From Alphaproteobacteria bacterium (GTDB lineage: Bacteria > Pseudomonadota > Alphaproteobacteria > Rs-D84), in the NCBI GenBank assembly GCA_017409215.1, contig JAFQTD010000012.1, positions 1-60,771 of the forward strand: DNA of 60,771 nt, given 5' to 3'. The stretch's first letter is position 1. Every line of letters begins with the position of its first letter. A program made the position numbers and the translations under genes. Of this stretch, positions 45,086 to 54,438 are shown one piece after another. The notes beneath the pieces were generated by a model. It saw only the letters and a list, made by a program, of their open reading frames with translations, was not told the DNA's origin and did not search any database.

Positions 45086-47278
45086 TTACAGAAAATTAAT
45101 TGGGTTTACGTCTATTTTGACCCTAATGTTTACAGGCTGTTTCACCTTGGAAATCCATCGTTCTATAACAGGTTGTAATGCCATATTTGTTCCGCCTGCG
45201 ACCAAGAAGCGCATACGATACCAATTACGAATCTGATAAATTTGGGCTGTAATTGGGCCCATAATTTTTGCGCCATGCAAAATTGGTGCCGCAGTGGCCA
45301 AATCCTGACAATATTTTTGCAACACAGTTTCTTTTTGTCCTTCTATAATAATTGCGATTAACATGCCGTATGGTGGCATTTGTGCGGCTTTACGTCCCAT
45401 CATATCTGTACGCATAAATCCATCTCTGTCGCCTGAACAAATTGCGGTTAATACCGGGTGTGTCGGTTGATAGGTTTGCAACAGAACGCGTCCTGCGTAT
45501 TTGCCACGTCCTGCGCGTCCTGCAACCTGGAATAATTGTTGAAACGTATGTTCTGCTGCGCGAAAATCTGTACCAAACAATCCCATATCGCTATCGACAA
45601 TACCGACCAAGGTCAGATTTGGGAAATGGTGTCCCTTGGCTAAAATCTGTGTTCCGATTACAATATCTATTTCACCATCTTCCAGTTGTTTAACCAATCG
45701 TTCCAAGACCTGACGTGACGTGATAACGTCGCTGGACACCAATGCGGTGCGCACATTTGGGAATCGCGCAGTCACTTCTTCTTGGATTTTTTCAAGTCCA
45801 ATCCCGCGCATATAAACGTCGCACCCACAATCGGGGCATACCTTGGACAATGGTGCTGTTCTGCCACACATATGGCACAGCAACTTGCCAATTCGTTTAT
45901 GGTATGTCATACCAACGCTGCATTCTTGGCAGGTTGCAGTCCATCCGCATTTTTTGCATTGTACGATTGGTGCAAAACCACGACGATTTATAAACAGCAT
46001 TGCCTGATGTCCTTGTGCCAATGTTTCAGACAAGGCATCACACAACAGTGGTGACAAGTATCCTGTTTGTTCTACATTTCCAATCATATACGACGTTGGT
46101 CGATTTTCGCGTAAATCAATTGTTGTAATTTCTGGCAACTGTGCCCCGCCATATCGTGACGTCAGGCGCAGGCTTTTATACTTTCCAATATTTACATTTT
46201 CCAATGTTTCTGCGGATGGGGTTGCGCTGGCCAATACAACAGGAAATCCAGAAATTTTTGCCCGCAGTATTGCCATATCCCGCGCATGATAATTTCCCAT
46301 ATCTTCCTGTTTATATGATGTGTCGTGTTCTTCGTCAATAACGACCAGGCCTAAATCCTGCCATGGCAAGAACAATGCACTGCGTGTTCCGACGATTATT
46401 TTTATTTTTCCATTCAGCACACCGCGCCAAATTTCACGTCTTCGTGCGGCTGTTAAATTGCTGTGCCAAACAACGGGTGGGGCACCGAATCTGGATTCAA
46501 AGCGCGACATAAATTGTGCGGTCAATGCGATTTCTGGCATCATCAATAAAACAGATTTGCCCTGACTGTATGCCCGCCATGCAGAATCAAAATATACCTG
46601 TGTTTTACCGCTGCCTGTAATTCCATCCAGCAAATATACAGAAAAACCACCAGATTTAATTGATTCACCGATTGTGTCTGCTGCATTTTGCTGTTGTTCA
46701 TTTAATTTTATATTACCCAGGTCTTGATATGTAAAAATACAACTGTCTATATTTTTTTCACGTTGCGCCCCCGGAATCAAGCCACCATTTTTTATCATTG
46801 TTCTAATAACAGATGGACTGACGTGTGCAATATTTTGAATATCCGCCACAGTCATTGGGTCATTATCATTTGACGCAAATGCGTCCATAATTGCCTGACG
46901 ATTTTGTGTTATGCGTGCATTAGAATCAAAATTAAATGAATATAATTGTTCGGTGCGTGGTGGTGAAAATGCATCTGGAATATTGACAATCAGGCGCAAT
47001 ACCATACCCATTGGGATAAGTGTCCATTCTGACATTCGTAATATCCATTGCATATCATTAACTGGAATTTTTGCGTCATAAACCAAGGACACATCTTTGA
47101 TTTTATCATGTGGCAATCCGCTGTCCCCAATTCCCCAAACGATACCGACACAGATACGATTCATCACACGCACCCCGACAAAAGTGCCAATCGCAGCGGG
47201 TGCAGTCAGTCGATAATCATAACCTGCCGATGGGATATTTGAAACAAGAACTTTTACAATTGTGCCTGCGGTAAACAT
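45086..47278 (-). CDS. priA: Primosomal helicase PriA
   Basis: The product is 730 aa. N-terminal DNA-binding domain (GTFVGVRVMNRICVGIVWG), then the superfamily 2 helicase core with Walker A GITGSGKTQ and DEEHD, INRRGFAP and GRAGR. A Cys-rich zinc module lies between the two helicase lobes (CKKCGWTATCQEC, CHMCG, CPDCGC). It restarts stalled replication forks. Confidence 0.95.
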   Translation of the reverse strand: MFTAGTIVKVLVSNIPSAGYDYRLTAPAAIGTFVGVRVMNRICVGIVWGIGDSGLPHDKIKDVSLVYDAKIPVNDMQWILRMSEWTLIPMGMVLRLIVNIPDAFSPPRTEQLYSFNFDSNARITQNRQAIMDAFASNDNDPMTVADIQNIAHVSPSVIRTMIKNGGLIPGAQREKNIDSCIFTYQDLGNIKLNEQQQNAADTIGESIKSGGFSVYLLDGITGSGKTQVYFDSAWRAYSQGKSVLLMMPEIALTAQFMSRFESRFGAPPVVWHSNLTAARRREIWRGVLNGKIKIIVGTRSALFLPWQDLGLVVIDEEHDTSYKQEDMGNYHARDMAILRAKISGFPVVLASATPSAETLENVNIGKYKSLRLTSRYGGAQLPEITTIDLRENRPTSYMIGNVEQTGYLSPLLCDALSETLAQGHQAMLFINRRGFAPIVQCKKCGWTATCQECSVGMTYHKRIGKLLCHMCGRTAPLSKVCPDCGCDVYMRGIGLEKIQEEVTARFPNVRTALVSSDVITSRQVLERLVKQLEDGEIDIVIGTQILAKGHHFPNLTLVGIVDSDMGLFGTDFRAAEHTFQQLFQVAGRAGRGKYAGRVLLQTYQPTHPVLTAICSGDRDGFMRTDMMGRKAAQMPPYGMLIAIIIEGQKETVLQKYCQDLATAAPILHGAKIMGPITAQIYQIRNWYRMRFLVAGGTNMALQPVIERWISKVKQPVNIRVKIDVNPINFL

Positions 47279-47395
47279 ACAAACAAAATACCTTGTTTTT
47301 GCTTATATTTCAACCGCAAACTAAAAAAGAACAAAAAAGATTGACAAAATAAGATTTTGCACTAAACTAAAAGAAGTCAACAAAAAAGGAAAACA

Positions 47396-47824
47396 ATGTC
47401 AAAACAAACCAGTCCTGCTGTACACAAAGCATTAAGCAATTATATTGCATTTATCAATCAAGAAGTTATCGCCAATCATGGCAAGTCATATATGACCCCT
47501 GAAAACACAGGCAATAAATGGCGTGGTCAAATTGAACATTCGTTTGTCACCGAAGAATTTTTATTGAATATGACAAAAATGTACATATTGAATATGGATT
47601 CGCGTGATTCTAAATCGACAAATTTGTTATTTTTAAAACCCTTGATAAACGAGATATCAGATTTCTTATCAAAATATTTTGTACGTGGCAGAAACATTAA
47701 TCGCAATCAAATGACAAAACAAATCAAAGAGATTCTGTGGGACAAAAATCACCATATACAGTACTTGCTGAACAAACAGCAACAACGCAAAGATGCAAGT
47801 GACAAGCAAAGTTATATAAAATAA
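47396..47824 (+). CDS. Unknown protein, probably truncated by an in-frame stop
   Basis: The product is 142 aa with a good AAAAAGGAAAAC ribosome site. No signal peptide; helical, Lys/Asn/Gln-rich. No known domain. The TAA at 47822-47824 is followed in the same frame by 34 more sense codons of similar composition (47825-47929), ending 3 bases before the next gene. The simplest reading is that the gene once continued to 47929 and now has a nonsense change, or that the stop is read through. The next gene is also unknown; both are AT-richer than the core genes around them. Confidence 0.6.
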   Translation: MSKQTSPAVHKALSNYIAFINQEVIANHGKSYMTPENTGNKWRGQIEHSFVTEEFLLNMTKMYILNMDSRDSKSTNLLFLKPLINEISDFLSKYFVRGRNINRNQMTKQIKEILWDKNHHIQYLLNKQQQRKDASDKQSYIK

Positions 47825-47929
47825 CAAAACAAAGAAAAACGTCTTGCAAAAGCAAAATTAGACTATAGTATTACACAGCAAGTAAAAAACGAGTTCATTG
47901 AAGCACGAAACAGATATAACAAAAGATAA
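47825..47929 (+). other. In-frame extension beyond the stop of the preceding gene
   Basis: 34 sense codons and a TAA in the frame of the gene at 47396. The encoded peptide begins QNKEKRLAKAKLDYS and ends EARNRYNKR, a charged helix that would naturally continue the Lys/Gln-rich C-terminus of the upstream product. It reaches almost to the next start codon at 47933, which would restore normal operon spacing. Confidence 0.5.
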
Positions 47930-47932
47930 ATA

Positions 47933-48400
47933 ATGATTAACACACCACAAACAATAAGTCAGGCATACGACATAACTGCAGCTTTTATAACGGACAAGGA
48001 AACCGAGCTTAGGTCGCATTCTGACCAGTGGTGTGTTGAATATATTTTCTGCAAAGAAAATGTTTGCGATAAAGATTACTATCTTCGTTTTTTTATTCCA
48101 CGTGATGTATACCCGAATAAAAACAAATATGGAATAATATCGCTATACCATATCGAAAACGGCCAACCGATTAATCTTTTTCGGGTACAAACGAAATGTA
48201 AAGTTGCCTCTATTTTACATAATTCTACACACCCGACAAAAAGTTATAATATAAAAATACTTGCCGAGAAATGCTTGTCATATAAATTTTACAAATTGCT
48301 TAAATTAATTGAACTGCGCACCAGCGCGCAAATTAAAAGGCAAGACAACACGTATATCATATCTCAGAATATTTGCAGAATCACAGAAAAACAACGATAA
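47933..48400 (+). CDS. Protein of unknown function
   Basis: The product is 155 aa, starting 3 bases after the extension of the preceding gene, with no clear ribosome site (AAAAGATAAATA upstream). No signal peptide or membrane helix. Mixed alpha/beta pattern with WCVEYIFCKENVCDKDYYLRF near residues 33-53 and Cys at intervals. I recognise no family. It is convergent with miaA. Probably in one transcript with the preceding gene. Confidence 0.55.
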   Translation: MINTPQTISQAYDITAAFITDKETELRSHSDQWCVEYIFCKENVCDKDYYLRFFIPRDVYPNKNKYGIISLYHIENGQPINLFRVQTKCKVASILHNSTHPTKSYNIKILAEKCLSYKFYKLLKLIELRTSAQIKRQDNTYIISQNICRITEKQR

Positions 48401-48409
48401 TTGTTGTGT

Positions 48410-49303
48410 TTAGATATTTTTTTGTATTTCAAACAAATCCGCATCCGTTGGCACACCAGAAATCACAATATCTGGATTAAATTGAGTCCTGAACCAGGTT
48501 CTTTGTCGCTTGGCATATTGATTGGTTTTGGTTATCCAATTTTCTATACATTCTGTCTGCGACAATTCGCCCCGAATAAATTTGCACAGTTGTGTTGCGC
48601 CAATTGCGCGGTTTTCATTCCATCCTGAATCAATAATTAGTTTTGCTTCATCCATTGCGCCACCAGACAGCATCTGTGGGATTCTGTCTGCAATTCTTTT
48701 GCGCAACAAATCGACAGGTGGATTTATCAAAATCTTGCACGCATCTGGCACGACTGCGCCAATACGTGACTTTGATTGAAATTCCGTTATATTTTGTCCT
48801 GTTTCCAGCAAGACTTCCAACGCGCGCGCCACACGCTGTTTGTCGGTGTGTTGAAAATTATCAGGCAATAATTTACGCGCCAAATCTATATCATCTGTGA
48901 CCATCTGTCTGGCGCGTGCACGATTTTCCATTGAAATTTCTGGCATTGGCGAAATGCCCTGTATCAAGGCATTAATATAATATCCTGTTCCGCCGACAAA
49001 AATCGGTGTATGCCCAGCAGATATTGCGTTATCGTATTCCTGCTTCGCCAGATTCAAATAATCAGCAACGCTTATTTGTTCATCCAAAGACAATATTGAA
49101 AACAGCCTATACGGCACACCATCAACAGAATCTGTTATTTCACGTCCTGCAAATGGGCTGGCGGAAATGTTTTCAATACCGCGATATATTTGCACACTAT
49201 CGCAATTTATAATCCTGCCATTAACGGCCTGCGCCAATTTGTGCGCAAAGTCTGATTTTCCTGATGCCGTAGGGCCTGTAATGATATATGCTTTTTTTGT
49301 CAT
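48410..49303 (-). CDS. miaA: tRNA dimethylallyltransferase
   Basis: The product is 297 aa, starting at MTKKAYIITGPTASGKS after a GGGGGT site. P-loop GPTASGKSD, NCDSVQIYRG, VGGTGYYINAL and ATQLCKFIRGEL are present. It adds dimethylallyl to A37 of tRNAs reading U-initial codons. Single gene. Confidence 0.94.
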   Translation of the reverse strand: MTKKAYIITGPTASGKSDFAHKLAQAVNGRIINCDSVQIYRGIENISASPFAGREITDSVDGVPYRLFSILSLDEQISVADYLNLAKQEYDNAISAGHTPIFVGGTGYYINALIQGISPMPEISMENRARARQMVTDDIDLARKLLPDNFQHTDKQRVARALEVLLETGQNITEFQSKSRIGAVVPDACKILINPPVDLLRKRIADRIPQMLSGGAMDEAKLIIDSGWNENRAIGATQLCKFIRGELSQTECIENWITKTNQYAKRQRTWFRTQFNPDIVISGVPTDADLFEIQKNI

Positions 49304-49347
49304 AACCCCCAAATTATAGTAAACAAGTCCCAAATGTAAATAAAATA

Positions 49348-49377
49348 TTGTAAAAATCACGAAACAGATGTTAAAAT
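49348..49377 (+). promoter_or_regulatory. Promoter of gap
   Basis: TTGTAA, 18 bases, TAAAAT (49372-49377), giving a leader of about 35 bases to the gap ATG, which has AAAGGAA as ribosome site. Confidence 0.6.
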
Positions 49378-49419
49378 ACGCCTGTCCAATAGAAACGAAT
49401 TAAACGAAAGGAATTAAAT

Positions 49420-50421
49420 ATGTCTAAATTAAGAGTTGCAATTAATGGTTTTGGTCGCATTGGGCGTTTGGTTTTGCGTGCTGCGCTGGAATCTGGTCGT
49501 GACGACATTGAATTTGTTGCTGTAAATGATTTGGCACCTGCTGAACAAAACGCATACTTATTAAAGTATGATTCTGTACATGGGAATCTGCCAATGGATG
49601 TAAAGTTGGATGGTGAATACATCTTGGTTGGCAATCAGCGTATCAAATGTCTGGCGGTGCGCGACCCATCAAATCTACCATGGGGTGAAATGAACATAGA
49701 CGTTGTTATGGAATGTACCGGTATATTTACTGCCGCGGACAAGGCGCGCGTACATCTGGATGCCGGCGCAAAGCGTGTTTTGGTATCTGCGCCATCTGCT
49801 GGTGCTGACAAGACAATTGTATACGGCGTTAACCAAGACACATTAACCAGTGCGGATTTAATTGTATCAAACGCATCATGTACAACAAATTGCTTGGCAC
49901 CTGTTGTAAAGGTATTAAATGAAAAATTCGGGATTGTATCTGGCTGGATGACGACTGTACATGCATATACAGGGGACCAGCAATTATTGGACAAAAATCA
50001 CAAGGATTTCAGACGTGCGCGTGCGGCCGCAATGTCTATGATTCCAACCAGCACAGGTGCCGCCAAGGCAATTGGATTGGTTTTGCCAGATTTAGCAGGC
50101 AAGCTGGATGGTATGGCAATTCGTGTGCCAACCCCAGACGTATCTGTTGTTGAATTGGTTGTGAATCTGGAAAAAAGTGCCACTGTTGATGAAATCAATT
50201 CTGCAATGAAGTCTGCGGAATCTGCGACCTTTGGTTATAATGATATGCCATTGGTATCAATTGACTTTACGCATGACGCGCACAGTTCTATTTTTGATGC
50301 TGGTCAGACCAAGGTTTTGGGTGACAAATTGGCGCATGTGACGGCATGGTATGATAATGAATGGGGTTTTTCAAATCGTATGTGTGACACAGCGGTCGCA
50401 ATGGGTAAATTAATTAAATAA
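49420..50421 (+). CDS. gap: Glyceraldehyde-3-phosphate dehydrogenase
   Basis: The product is 333 aa, full length. NGFGRIGR at 9-16, catalytic Cys154 in SNASCTTNCLAP and His181 in TTVHAYTGDQ, and the C-terminal WYDNEWGFSNRM are intact. It interconverts glyceraldehyde-3-phosphate and 1,3-bisphosphoglycerate. Stands alone; no pgk or tkt neighbour. Confidence 0.97.
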   Translation: MSKLRVAINGFGRIGRLVLRAALESGRDDIEFVAVNDLAPAEQNAYLLKYDSVHGNLPMDVKLDGEYILVGNQRIKCLAVRDPSNLPWGEMNIDVVMECTGIFTAADKARVHLDAGAKRVLVSAPSAGADKTIVYGVNQDTLTSADLIVSNASCTTNCLAPVVKVLNEKFGIVSGWMTTVHAYTGDQQLLDKNHKDFRRARAAAMSMIPTSTGAAKAIGLVLPDLAGKLDGMAIRVPTPDVSVVELVVNLEKSATVDEINSAMKSAESATFGYNDMPLVSIDFTHDAHSSIFDAGQTKVLGDKLAHVTAWYDNEWGFSNRMCDTAVAMGKLIK

Positions 50422-50458
50422 GCACGAAACTGGCACAGTTAAACGATGCTTTATTATT

Positions 50459-50524
50459 AACGGATTTCCGCACATAGTCCTGCAAAGTAAATGTTTTTGT
50501 GGTGATTTTGTACGGGAATCCGTT
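50459..50524. other. Inverted repeat between gap and queH
   Basis: AACGGATT (50459-50466) pairs with AATCCGTT (50517-50524), extended inward by CCG/CGG, enclosing about 40 bases. No T-run follows, so it is not an obvious terminator. It may be a structured 3' end of the gap message. Confidence 0.45.
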
Positions 50525-50541
50525 ATATTGATTGTCTGTAT

Positions 50542-51087
50542 TCAAACCCCTGTATTGCGCAAAGAAAACTCACAACCGCAATAATTCTGACGATAGAAAT
50601 CAGATTCGCGATTAATTTTCACGCGCAATTGTTCGTCCCACTTTATTGGTATGTATTTTATTTGTGTGCATACATTATTTGCCGACATATCAACCTGAGA
50701 TTGGTCTTTGTGGCGTGACACACCCAACACAGAAGAAATCGCATTATATCCGTTTTCCAGTGCAAAACGAACTGCACGCCTGAAACGATATTCAAAGCAC
50801 ACACTGCACCGCGCACCACGTTCTGGTTCTGTTTCCAGTCCACGCACCGCATCGCGCCATGCGTCGTGGTCATATTCCAAGACAGCATACTTCACACCGC
50901 ACTGTTCACAGTATTTTATCTGTTCGTTCATACGTTTTGTGTATTCTGATTCTGGGAATATGTTTGGATTATAGAACAGAATAACAAAGTCAGAAACCCC
51001 ATCAATACCATTATCTGCCAATTGACGAATTGCACCGGCACTGCACGGCGCACAACAAGATAATAAAACAAGCCTTGTATCATTCAT
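50542..51087 (-). CDS. queH: Epoxyqueuosine reductase QueH
   Basis: The product is 181 aa. Cys pairs typical of QueH (formerly DUF208) are seen: CCAPC at 11-15, RCSVCFEYR and YCGCEFS near the C-terminus, which bind an iron-sulfur cluster and metal. FYNPNIFPESEY and the LGVSRHKDQ segment fit the family. It makes the last step of queuosine synthesis in tRNA. Overlaps the upstream unknown gene by 4 bases. Confidence 0.92.
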   Translation of the reverse strand: MNDTRLVLLSCCAPCSAGAIRQLADNGIDGVSDFVILFYNPNIFPESEYTKRMNEQIKYCEQCGVKYAVLEYDHDAWRDAVRGLETEPERGARCSVCFEYRFRRAVRFALENGYNAISSVLGVSRHKDQSQVDMSANNVCTQIKYIPIKWDEQLRVKINRESDFYRQNYCGCEFSLRNTGV

Positions 51088-51668
51088 CGTTGTTTTTCTT
51101 GACTGTATAAAACTGCAATTTGATTAATTCCATATATTCTTTCTATTTTTACTGTTGTGTATTGATTTGCACGCAGTGCACGTTCAATTGCCTTTGGTGT
51201 TTTTCCTGTGTTATACGGATAAATCTGCTTCAGATTATAATTTAATACAATATCTGTGTCGGGATTTAGCTTGTGCCAATCCACAATTGGTTTGGACCAG
51301 AATTCCGTTGCTGGCGACAATGCGTCTTTCCGCAATCCAAAACCAGTTAACCTAGACGGAGTTATTCCAACTATCAGGGCAGGGGCATTTTTGTTTTCAT
51401 CACTTATTTGTGGCTGAAATTCTTTATCATCCGTATCTAACAATTCGCCTGCTGTTTTTATTTCATCAGCAATATAATAATTATATTCTTTTATCTTTGT
51501 GTTGTTTTGGACAAGTCCACCCGATATTTTGCGTTTGCTGATTTCAGTAGTTATTTTTATACGATAAACATCAGTCCACTGATTAACAAGATTTTTAAAT
51601 TCTGATATATCTGATACATAATACACAGCATTTGTAAGTGATATAACCCTTGATGATTTATTTTGCAT
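51084..51668 (-). CDS. Unknown protein co-transcribed with metG and queH
   Basis: The product is 194 aa, starting at MQNKSSRV after ACGGAGAA. Not secreted. An N-terminal alpha/beta segment (RVISLTNAVYYVSDISEFKNLV) is followed by a charged middle and a C-terminus with PKAIERALRANQYTTVKIERI. I recognise no domain. It lies 16 bases after metG and overlaps queH by 4. A tRNA-related role is suggested only by its neighbours. Confidence 0.65.
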   Translation of the reverse strand: MQNKSSRVISLTNAVYYVSDISEFKNLVNQWTDVYRIKITTEISKRKISGGLVQNNTKIKEYNYYIADEIKTAGELLDTDDKEFQPQISDENKNAPALIVGITPSRLTGFGLRKDALSPATEFWSKPIVDWHKLNPDTDIVLNYNLKQIYPYNTGKTPKAIERALRANQYTTVKIERIYGINQIAVLYSQEKQR

Positions 51669-51684
51669 AATGTTTCTCCGTATT

Positions 51685-53676
51685 TTAATTATTATACTTA
51701 TCGCCGACCATGTATGATTCATCTAATTCGATAATATTATCGCCATCGGTGCCGACCCCCAGTTCCGCAGCACTGCACATCATACCAAACGATTCAACAC
51801 CTGCAACCGTACGACGCGACAGTGGTTTTTTGGAATTTGGCAACATTGCGCCAACTGGTGCCAAGACCCCACGCATACCAACGCGTACATTTGGCGCACC
51901 GCATACAATTTGAACCAAATCAGCACCACCGGCATTAACAGATAATATATGCAAATCTTCGCGTGTTGGATGATTTGATACATTTACAATTTCTGCAACA
52001 ACAGGTGTGACGGCCTCTACTTTTGGGCGGTTAGTATATTTTTCTGTCAGATATTTAACCTTGTCATCATCAATACGATTGAACAAGTTTTCGGGCACAA
52101 CAAATTCTGCATTGTCTGCGATTCTGTGTTCGTATTTTTCTGGCCAAGACAGGTCAGATTTATTTACAAAAACAGATTGGATTTTATCAGCAGAATCTGG
52201 CATAAACGGTGCAGACACACGTGAATACAAATCAATTAATTGAAAGCATTCATTTAACACGTTTGCAGCTGCATCTGTATTGCCTTCCTTGACTAATGCC
52301 CATGGCGCGTTTCGTGTCATATATTCATTCCCAATCGCATACAGCCCGTGTAATGCGGCGATTGATGCACGAAATTCACATGCATCCAGCGCGGTTGTTA
52401 ATTCTGATAATTTTTCATCAATTTGCGCTTTCAATTCAGAATCGATTCCACCAGATTTTGGTACATTCAGACCAAAGTTCTTTTCTGTTAATTTGCAGAC
52501 ACGCGATACAAAGTTCCCCAGCATACCATTCAAATCTTTGTTTACAATATCTGCAAAACGTTCGGATGTAAAGTCTGTATCATCTGTTTCAGGGGCAGAT
52601 GCCATCAATGCATAACGCCAATAATCCGCCGGAAATTCACGTATTGCATCATTCAAGAAAATTCCATTTCCGGTTGATTTAGAAACTTTCGCGCCTTCAA
52701 AATTCAAAAAGTTCATACCTTTCAGCATATCAACTGTTTTCCAGTTTTCATTCATTGCCAATTCTTGGGCTGGAAAGAATATAGAATGAAACGAAACATT
52801 ATCCTTGCCCATAAATTGCGCATAATGTACGTCATTGCCACCATGCCACCAATCGGCCCAGTTTTCATTTGCGTACTGTGATATTGAAACATACCCCCAT
52901 GGCGCTTCAAACCAAACATAAAAAACCTTGTTTTCATATCCTGCCTTGTTAACAGGAACGCCCCATTTCAAATCGCGGGTAATCGGACTGTCTTGCAGAC
53001 CTTCGGCCAACCACTTGTTTGCAATCGCCAATGCGGTCTTGGACCAACCCTGACGTGAATCAATCCATTGGCGCAGTTTGTCCTGCATTGCGCTGGTACG
53101 GAAATACAAGTGCTTTGTTTCGCGCATTTCAACGGGTGATTCTGGGTCAATTGCACTGCGTGGATTAATTAAATCTGCAGGTTCCAGATTTGCAAAGCAT
53201 TTATCGCATTCATTGCCGTATGCGCGTTCATAACCACAACGTGGACAGGTTCCAACAACAAATCGGTCTGCCAAGAATTTTTCTTCTTTGACCGAATAAG
53301 GTTGCAAAGATACACGTTCATATATCATACCCTGTTCTTCCAGACGCAAGAACAAATCTTGAATTAATTTTTCTTGTTTTTCAGTATGTGTGCGACCATA
53401 TAAATCAAACGATAAATTAAAATCACGAACAGATTGTTCGTGCAATGCACGATATTTATCAACATATTCTTCCACTGTCATATTTTCTTTGGCTGCGGCG
53501 ATTTCACTGGTTGTGCCATGTTCGTCAGTTCCACAGATATACAAAACATCACGACCACGCGCACGACAAAAGCGCGCATAAACATCACTGGGCAACCAAC
53601 AACCAACCAAATGTCCGATATGCAAATTATTGTTTACATACGGTAATGCAGATGTTATCAAATACTTTTTAGCCAT
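51685..53676 (-). CDS. metG: Methionine-tRNA ligase
   Basis: The product is 663 aa. Class I core with HIGH at 19-22, a zinc knuckle pair (CPRCGYE and ECDKC) and the KMSKS loop as KVSKSTG. An anticodon-binding helical domain follows. A C-terminal EMAP-like tRNA-binding OB domain (about 560-663; VVAEIVNVSNHPTRED, QIVCGAPNVRVG) completes a long-form enzyme. A terminator/antiterminator lies in its leader. First of a three-gene unit with the gene at 51084 and queH. Confidence 0.96.
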   Translation of the reverse strand: MAKKYLITSALPYVNNNLHIGHLVGCWLPSDVYARFCRARGRDVLYICGTDEHGTTSEIAAAKENMTVEEYVDKYRALHEQSVRDFNLSFDLYGRTHTEKQEKLIQDLFLRLEEQGMIYERVSLQPYSVKEEKFLADRFVVGTCPRCGYERAYGNECDKCFANLEPADLINPRSAIDPESPVEMRETKHLYFRTSAMQDKLRQWIDSRQGWSKTALAIANKWLAEGLQDSPITRDLKWGVPVNKAGYENKVFYVWFEAPWGYVSISQYANENWADWWHGGNDVHYAQFMGKDNVSFHSIFFPAQELAMNENWKTVDMLKGMNFLNFEGAKVSKSTGNGIFLNDAIREFPADYWRYALMASAPETDDTDFTSERFADIVNKDLNGMLGNFVSRVCKLTEKNFGLNVPKSGGIDSELKAQIDEKLSELTTALDACEFRASIAALHGLYAIGNEYMTRNAPWALVKEGNTDAAANVLNECFQLIDLYSRVSAPFMPDSADKIQSVFVNKSDLSWPEKYEHRIADNAEFVVPENLFNRIDDDKVKYLTEKYTNRPKVEAVTPVVAEIVNVSNHPTREDLHILSVNAGGADLVQIVCGAPNVRVGMRGVLAPVGAMLPNSKKPLSRRTVAGVESFGMMCSAAELGVGTDGDNIIELDESYMVGDKYNN

Positions 53677-53693
53677 TTTAATTTACCTTTGTT

Positions 53694-53749
53694 ATAAAAA
53701 AACAGACGCCAACGGGGGCGTCAAAAATGATTCCCGTTGAAACGCGTTT
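53694..53749 (-). promoter_or_regulatory. Leader attenuator of metG
   Basis: On the minus strand a terminator GACGCC-cccgtt-GGCGTC with T-run (53695-53722) sits about 18 bases before the metG ATG. Upstream, CAACGGG (plus 53733-53739 as CCCGTTG) can pair with CCCGTTG inside the terminator (plus 53710-53716 as CAACGGG). That pairing would block the terminator. A palindrome AAACGCGTTT precedes it. The promoter is probably TTGATT-17-TATAAT (53806-53778), giving a leader of about 95 bases. No T-box or SAM-riboswitch motif is seen. Confidence 0.65.
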
Positions 53750-53813
53750 AAGATTAGTTTTGCATTCGCATACATTAATTATAATAAATAAATTTTTACA
53801 AATCAAATTTTAT

Positions 53814-53838
53814 AATAAAAAATCCCCATTTTGGGGAC
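53814..53838 (-). terminator. Terminator of infC
   Basis: GTCCCC-aaaa-TGGGGAT followed on the minus strand by TTTTTT, just past the infC stop. Confidence 0.85.
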
Positions 53839-53843
53839 TTTAT

Positions 53844-54398
53844 CTATTTTGCGACCTTGGCAGGCGCAACAATAATTGATTTTGTGCGTTCATCTGGTTT
53901 TGATTTAGATTCCAAGACCCCTTGGTCACCAATAATTTCCAGTATACGTGCGAACAATTCTGGAACAGCATCTTTACCGCGTGCCAAAACTTTTTTTGAA
54001 CCCTTGGTCATAACTGCAACTTTGACCTTGTTGCCATCGGCCAAGAACTCAAACAATTTTTTCATTTTGATTTTCAGGTCGTTTTCTTCAATAAACGGTT
54101 TTACCCAAACTTCTTTAACTTCGACGCTTTTTTGTTTTTTCTTGGCATCTGATGCGCGTTTTTTTTGTTCGTACTTAAATTTTCCATAGTCCATTATCTT
54201 GGCGATTACTGTTTGACCATTAGAATTCATTTCGACCAAATCCAATCCCATATCCATTGCCATCTGCAATGCCTGCGATGTTGGCATAACGCCCAAATTC
54301 TGGCCATCAGCACTGATTACTTGAACCGCCTTGGCAAAAATGCGATTGTTTATACGTGCACCTGCATCACGACGATTATCATTATTATTAGGTTTAAT
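53844..54398 (-). CDS. infC: Translation initiation factor IF-3, AUU start
   Basis: The product is 184 aa. The only start that gives the complete N-domain (RINNRIFAKAVQVISADGQNLG) is ATT at 54398-54396, placed 6 bases after AAAGGAG. The first in-frame ATG or TTG lies inside conserved sequence about 34-37 codons later. An AUU start for infC is a known device: IF-3 rejects it, so the protein represses its own synthesis. N-domain (about 10-75), a Lys-rich linker KKKQKSVEVKE and C-domain are all present. rpmI-rplT, usual partners, lie elsewhere. Confidence 0.93.
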   Translation of the reverse strand: MKPNNNDNRRDAGARINNRIFAKAVQVISADGQNLGVMPTSQALQMAMDMGLDLVEMNSNGQTVIAKIMDYGKFKYEQKKRASDAKKKQKSVEVKEVWVKPFIEENDLKIKMKKLFEFLADGNKVKVAVMTKGSKKVLARGKDAVPELFARILEIIGDQGVLESKSKPDERTKSIIVAPAKVAK

Positions 54399-54438
54399 TG
54401 TAGGCTCCTTTATTAAAATACCAGTAAATTATTAACTA

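Noticed and set aside
47933..48400. Restriction or toxin gene in the unknown pair before miaA
   Set aside because: No nuclease, methylase or toxin motif could be seen in either protein.
53700..53775. Leader peptide (27 codons from ATG at 53775) before metG
   Set aside because: The start codon lies upstream of the expected transcription start, has no ribosome site and contains no run of Met codons.
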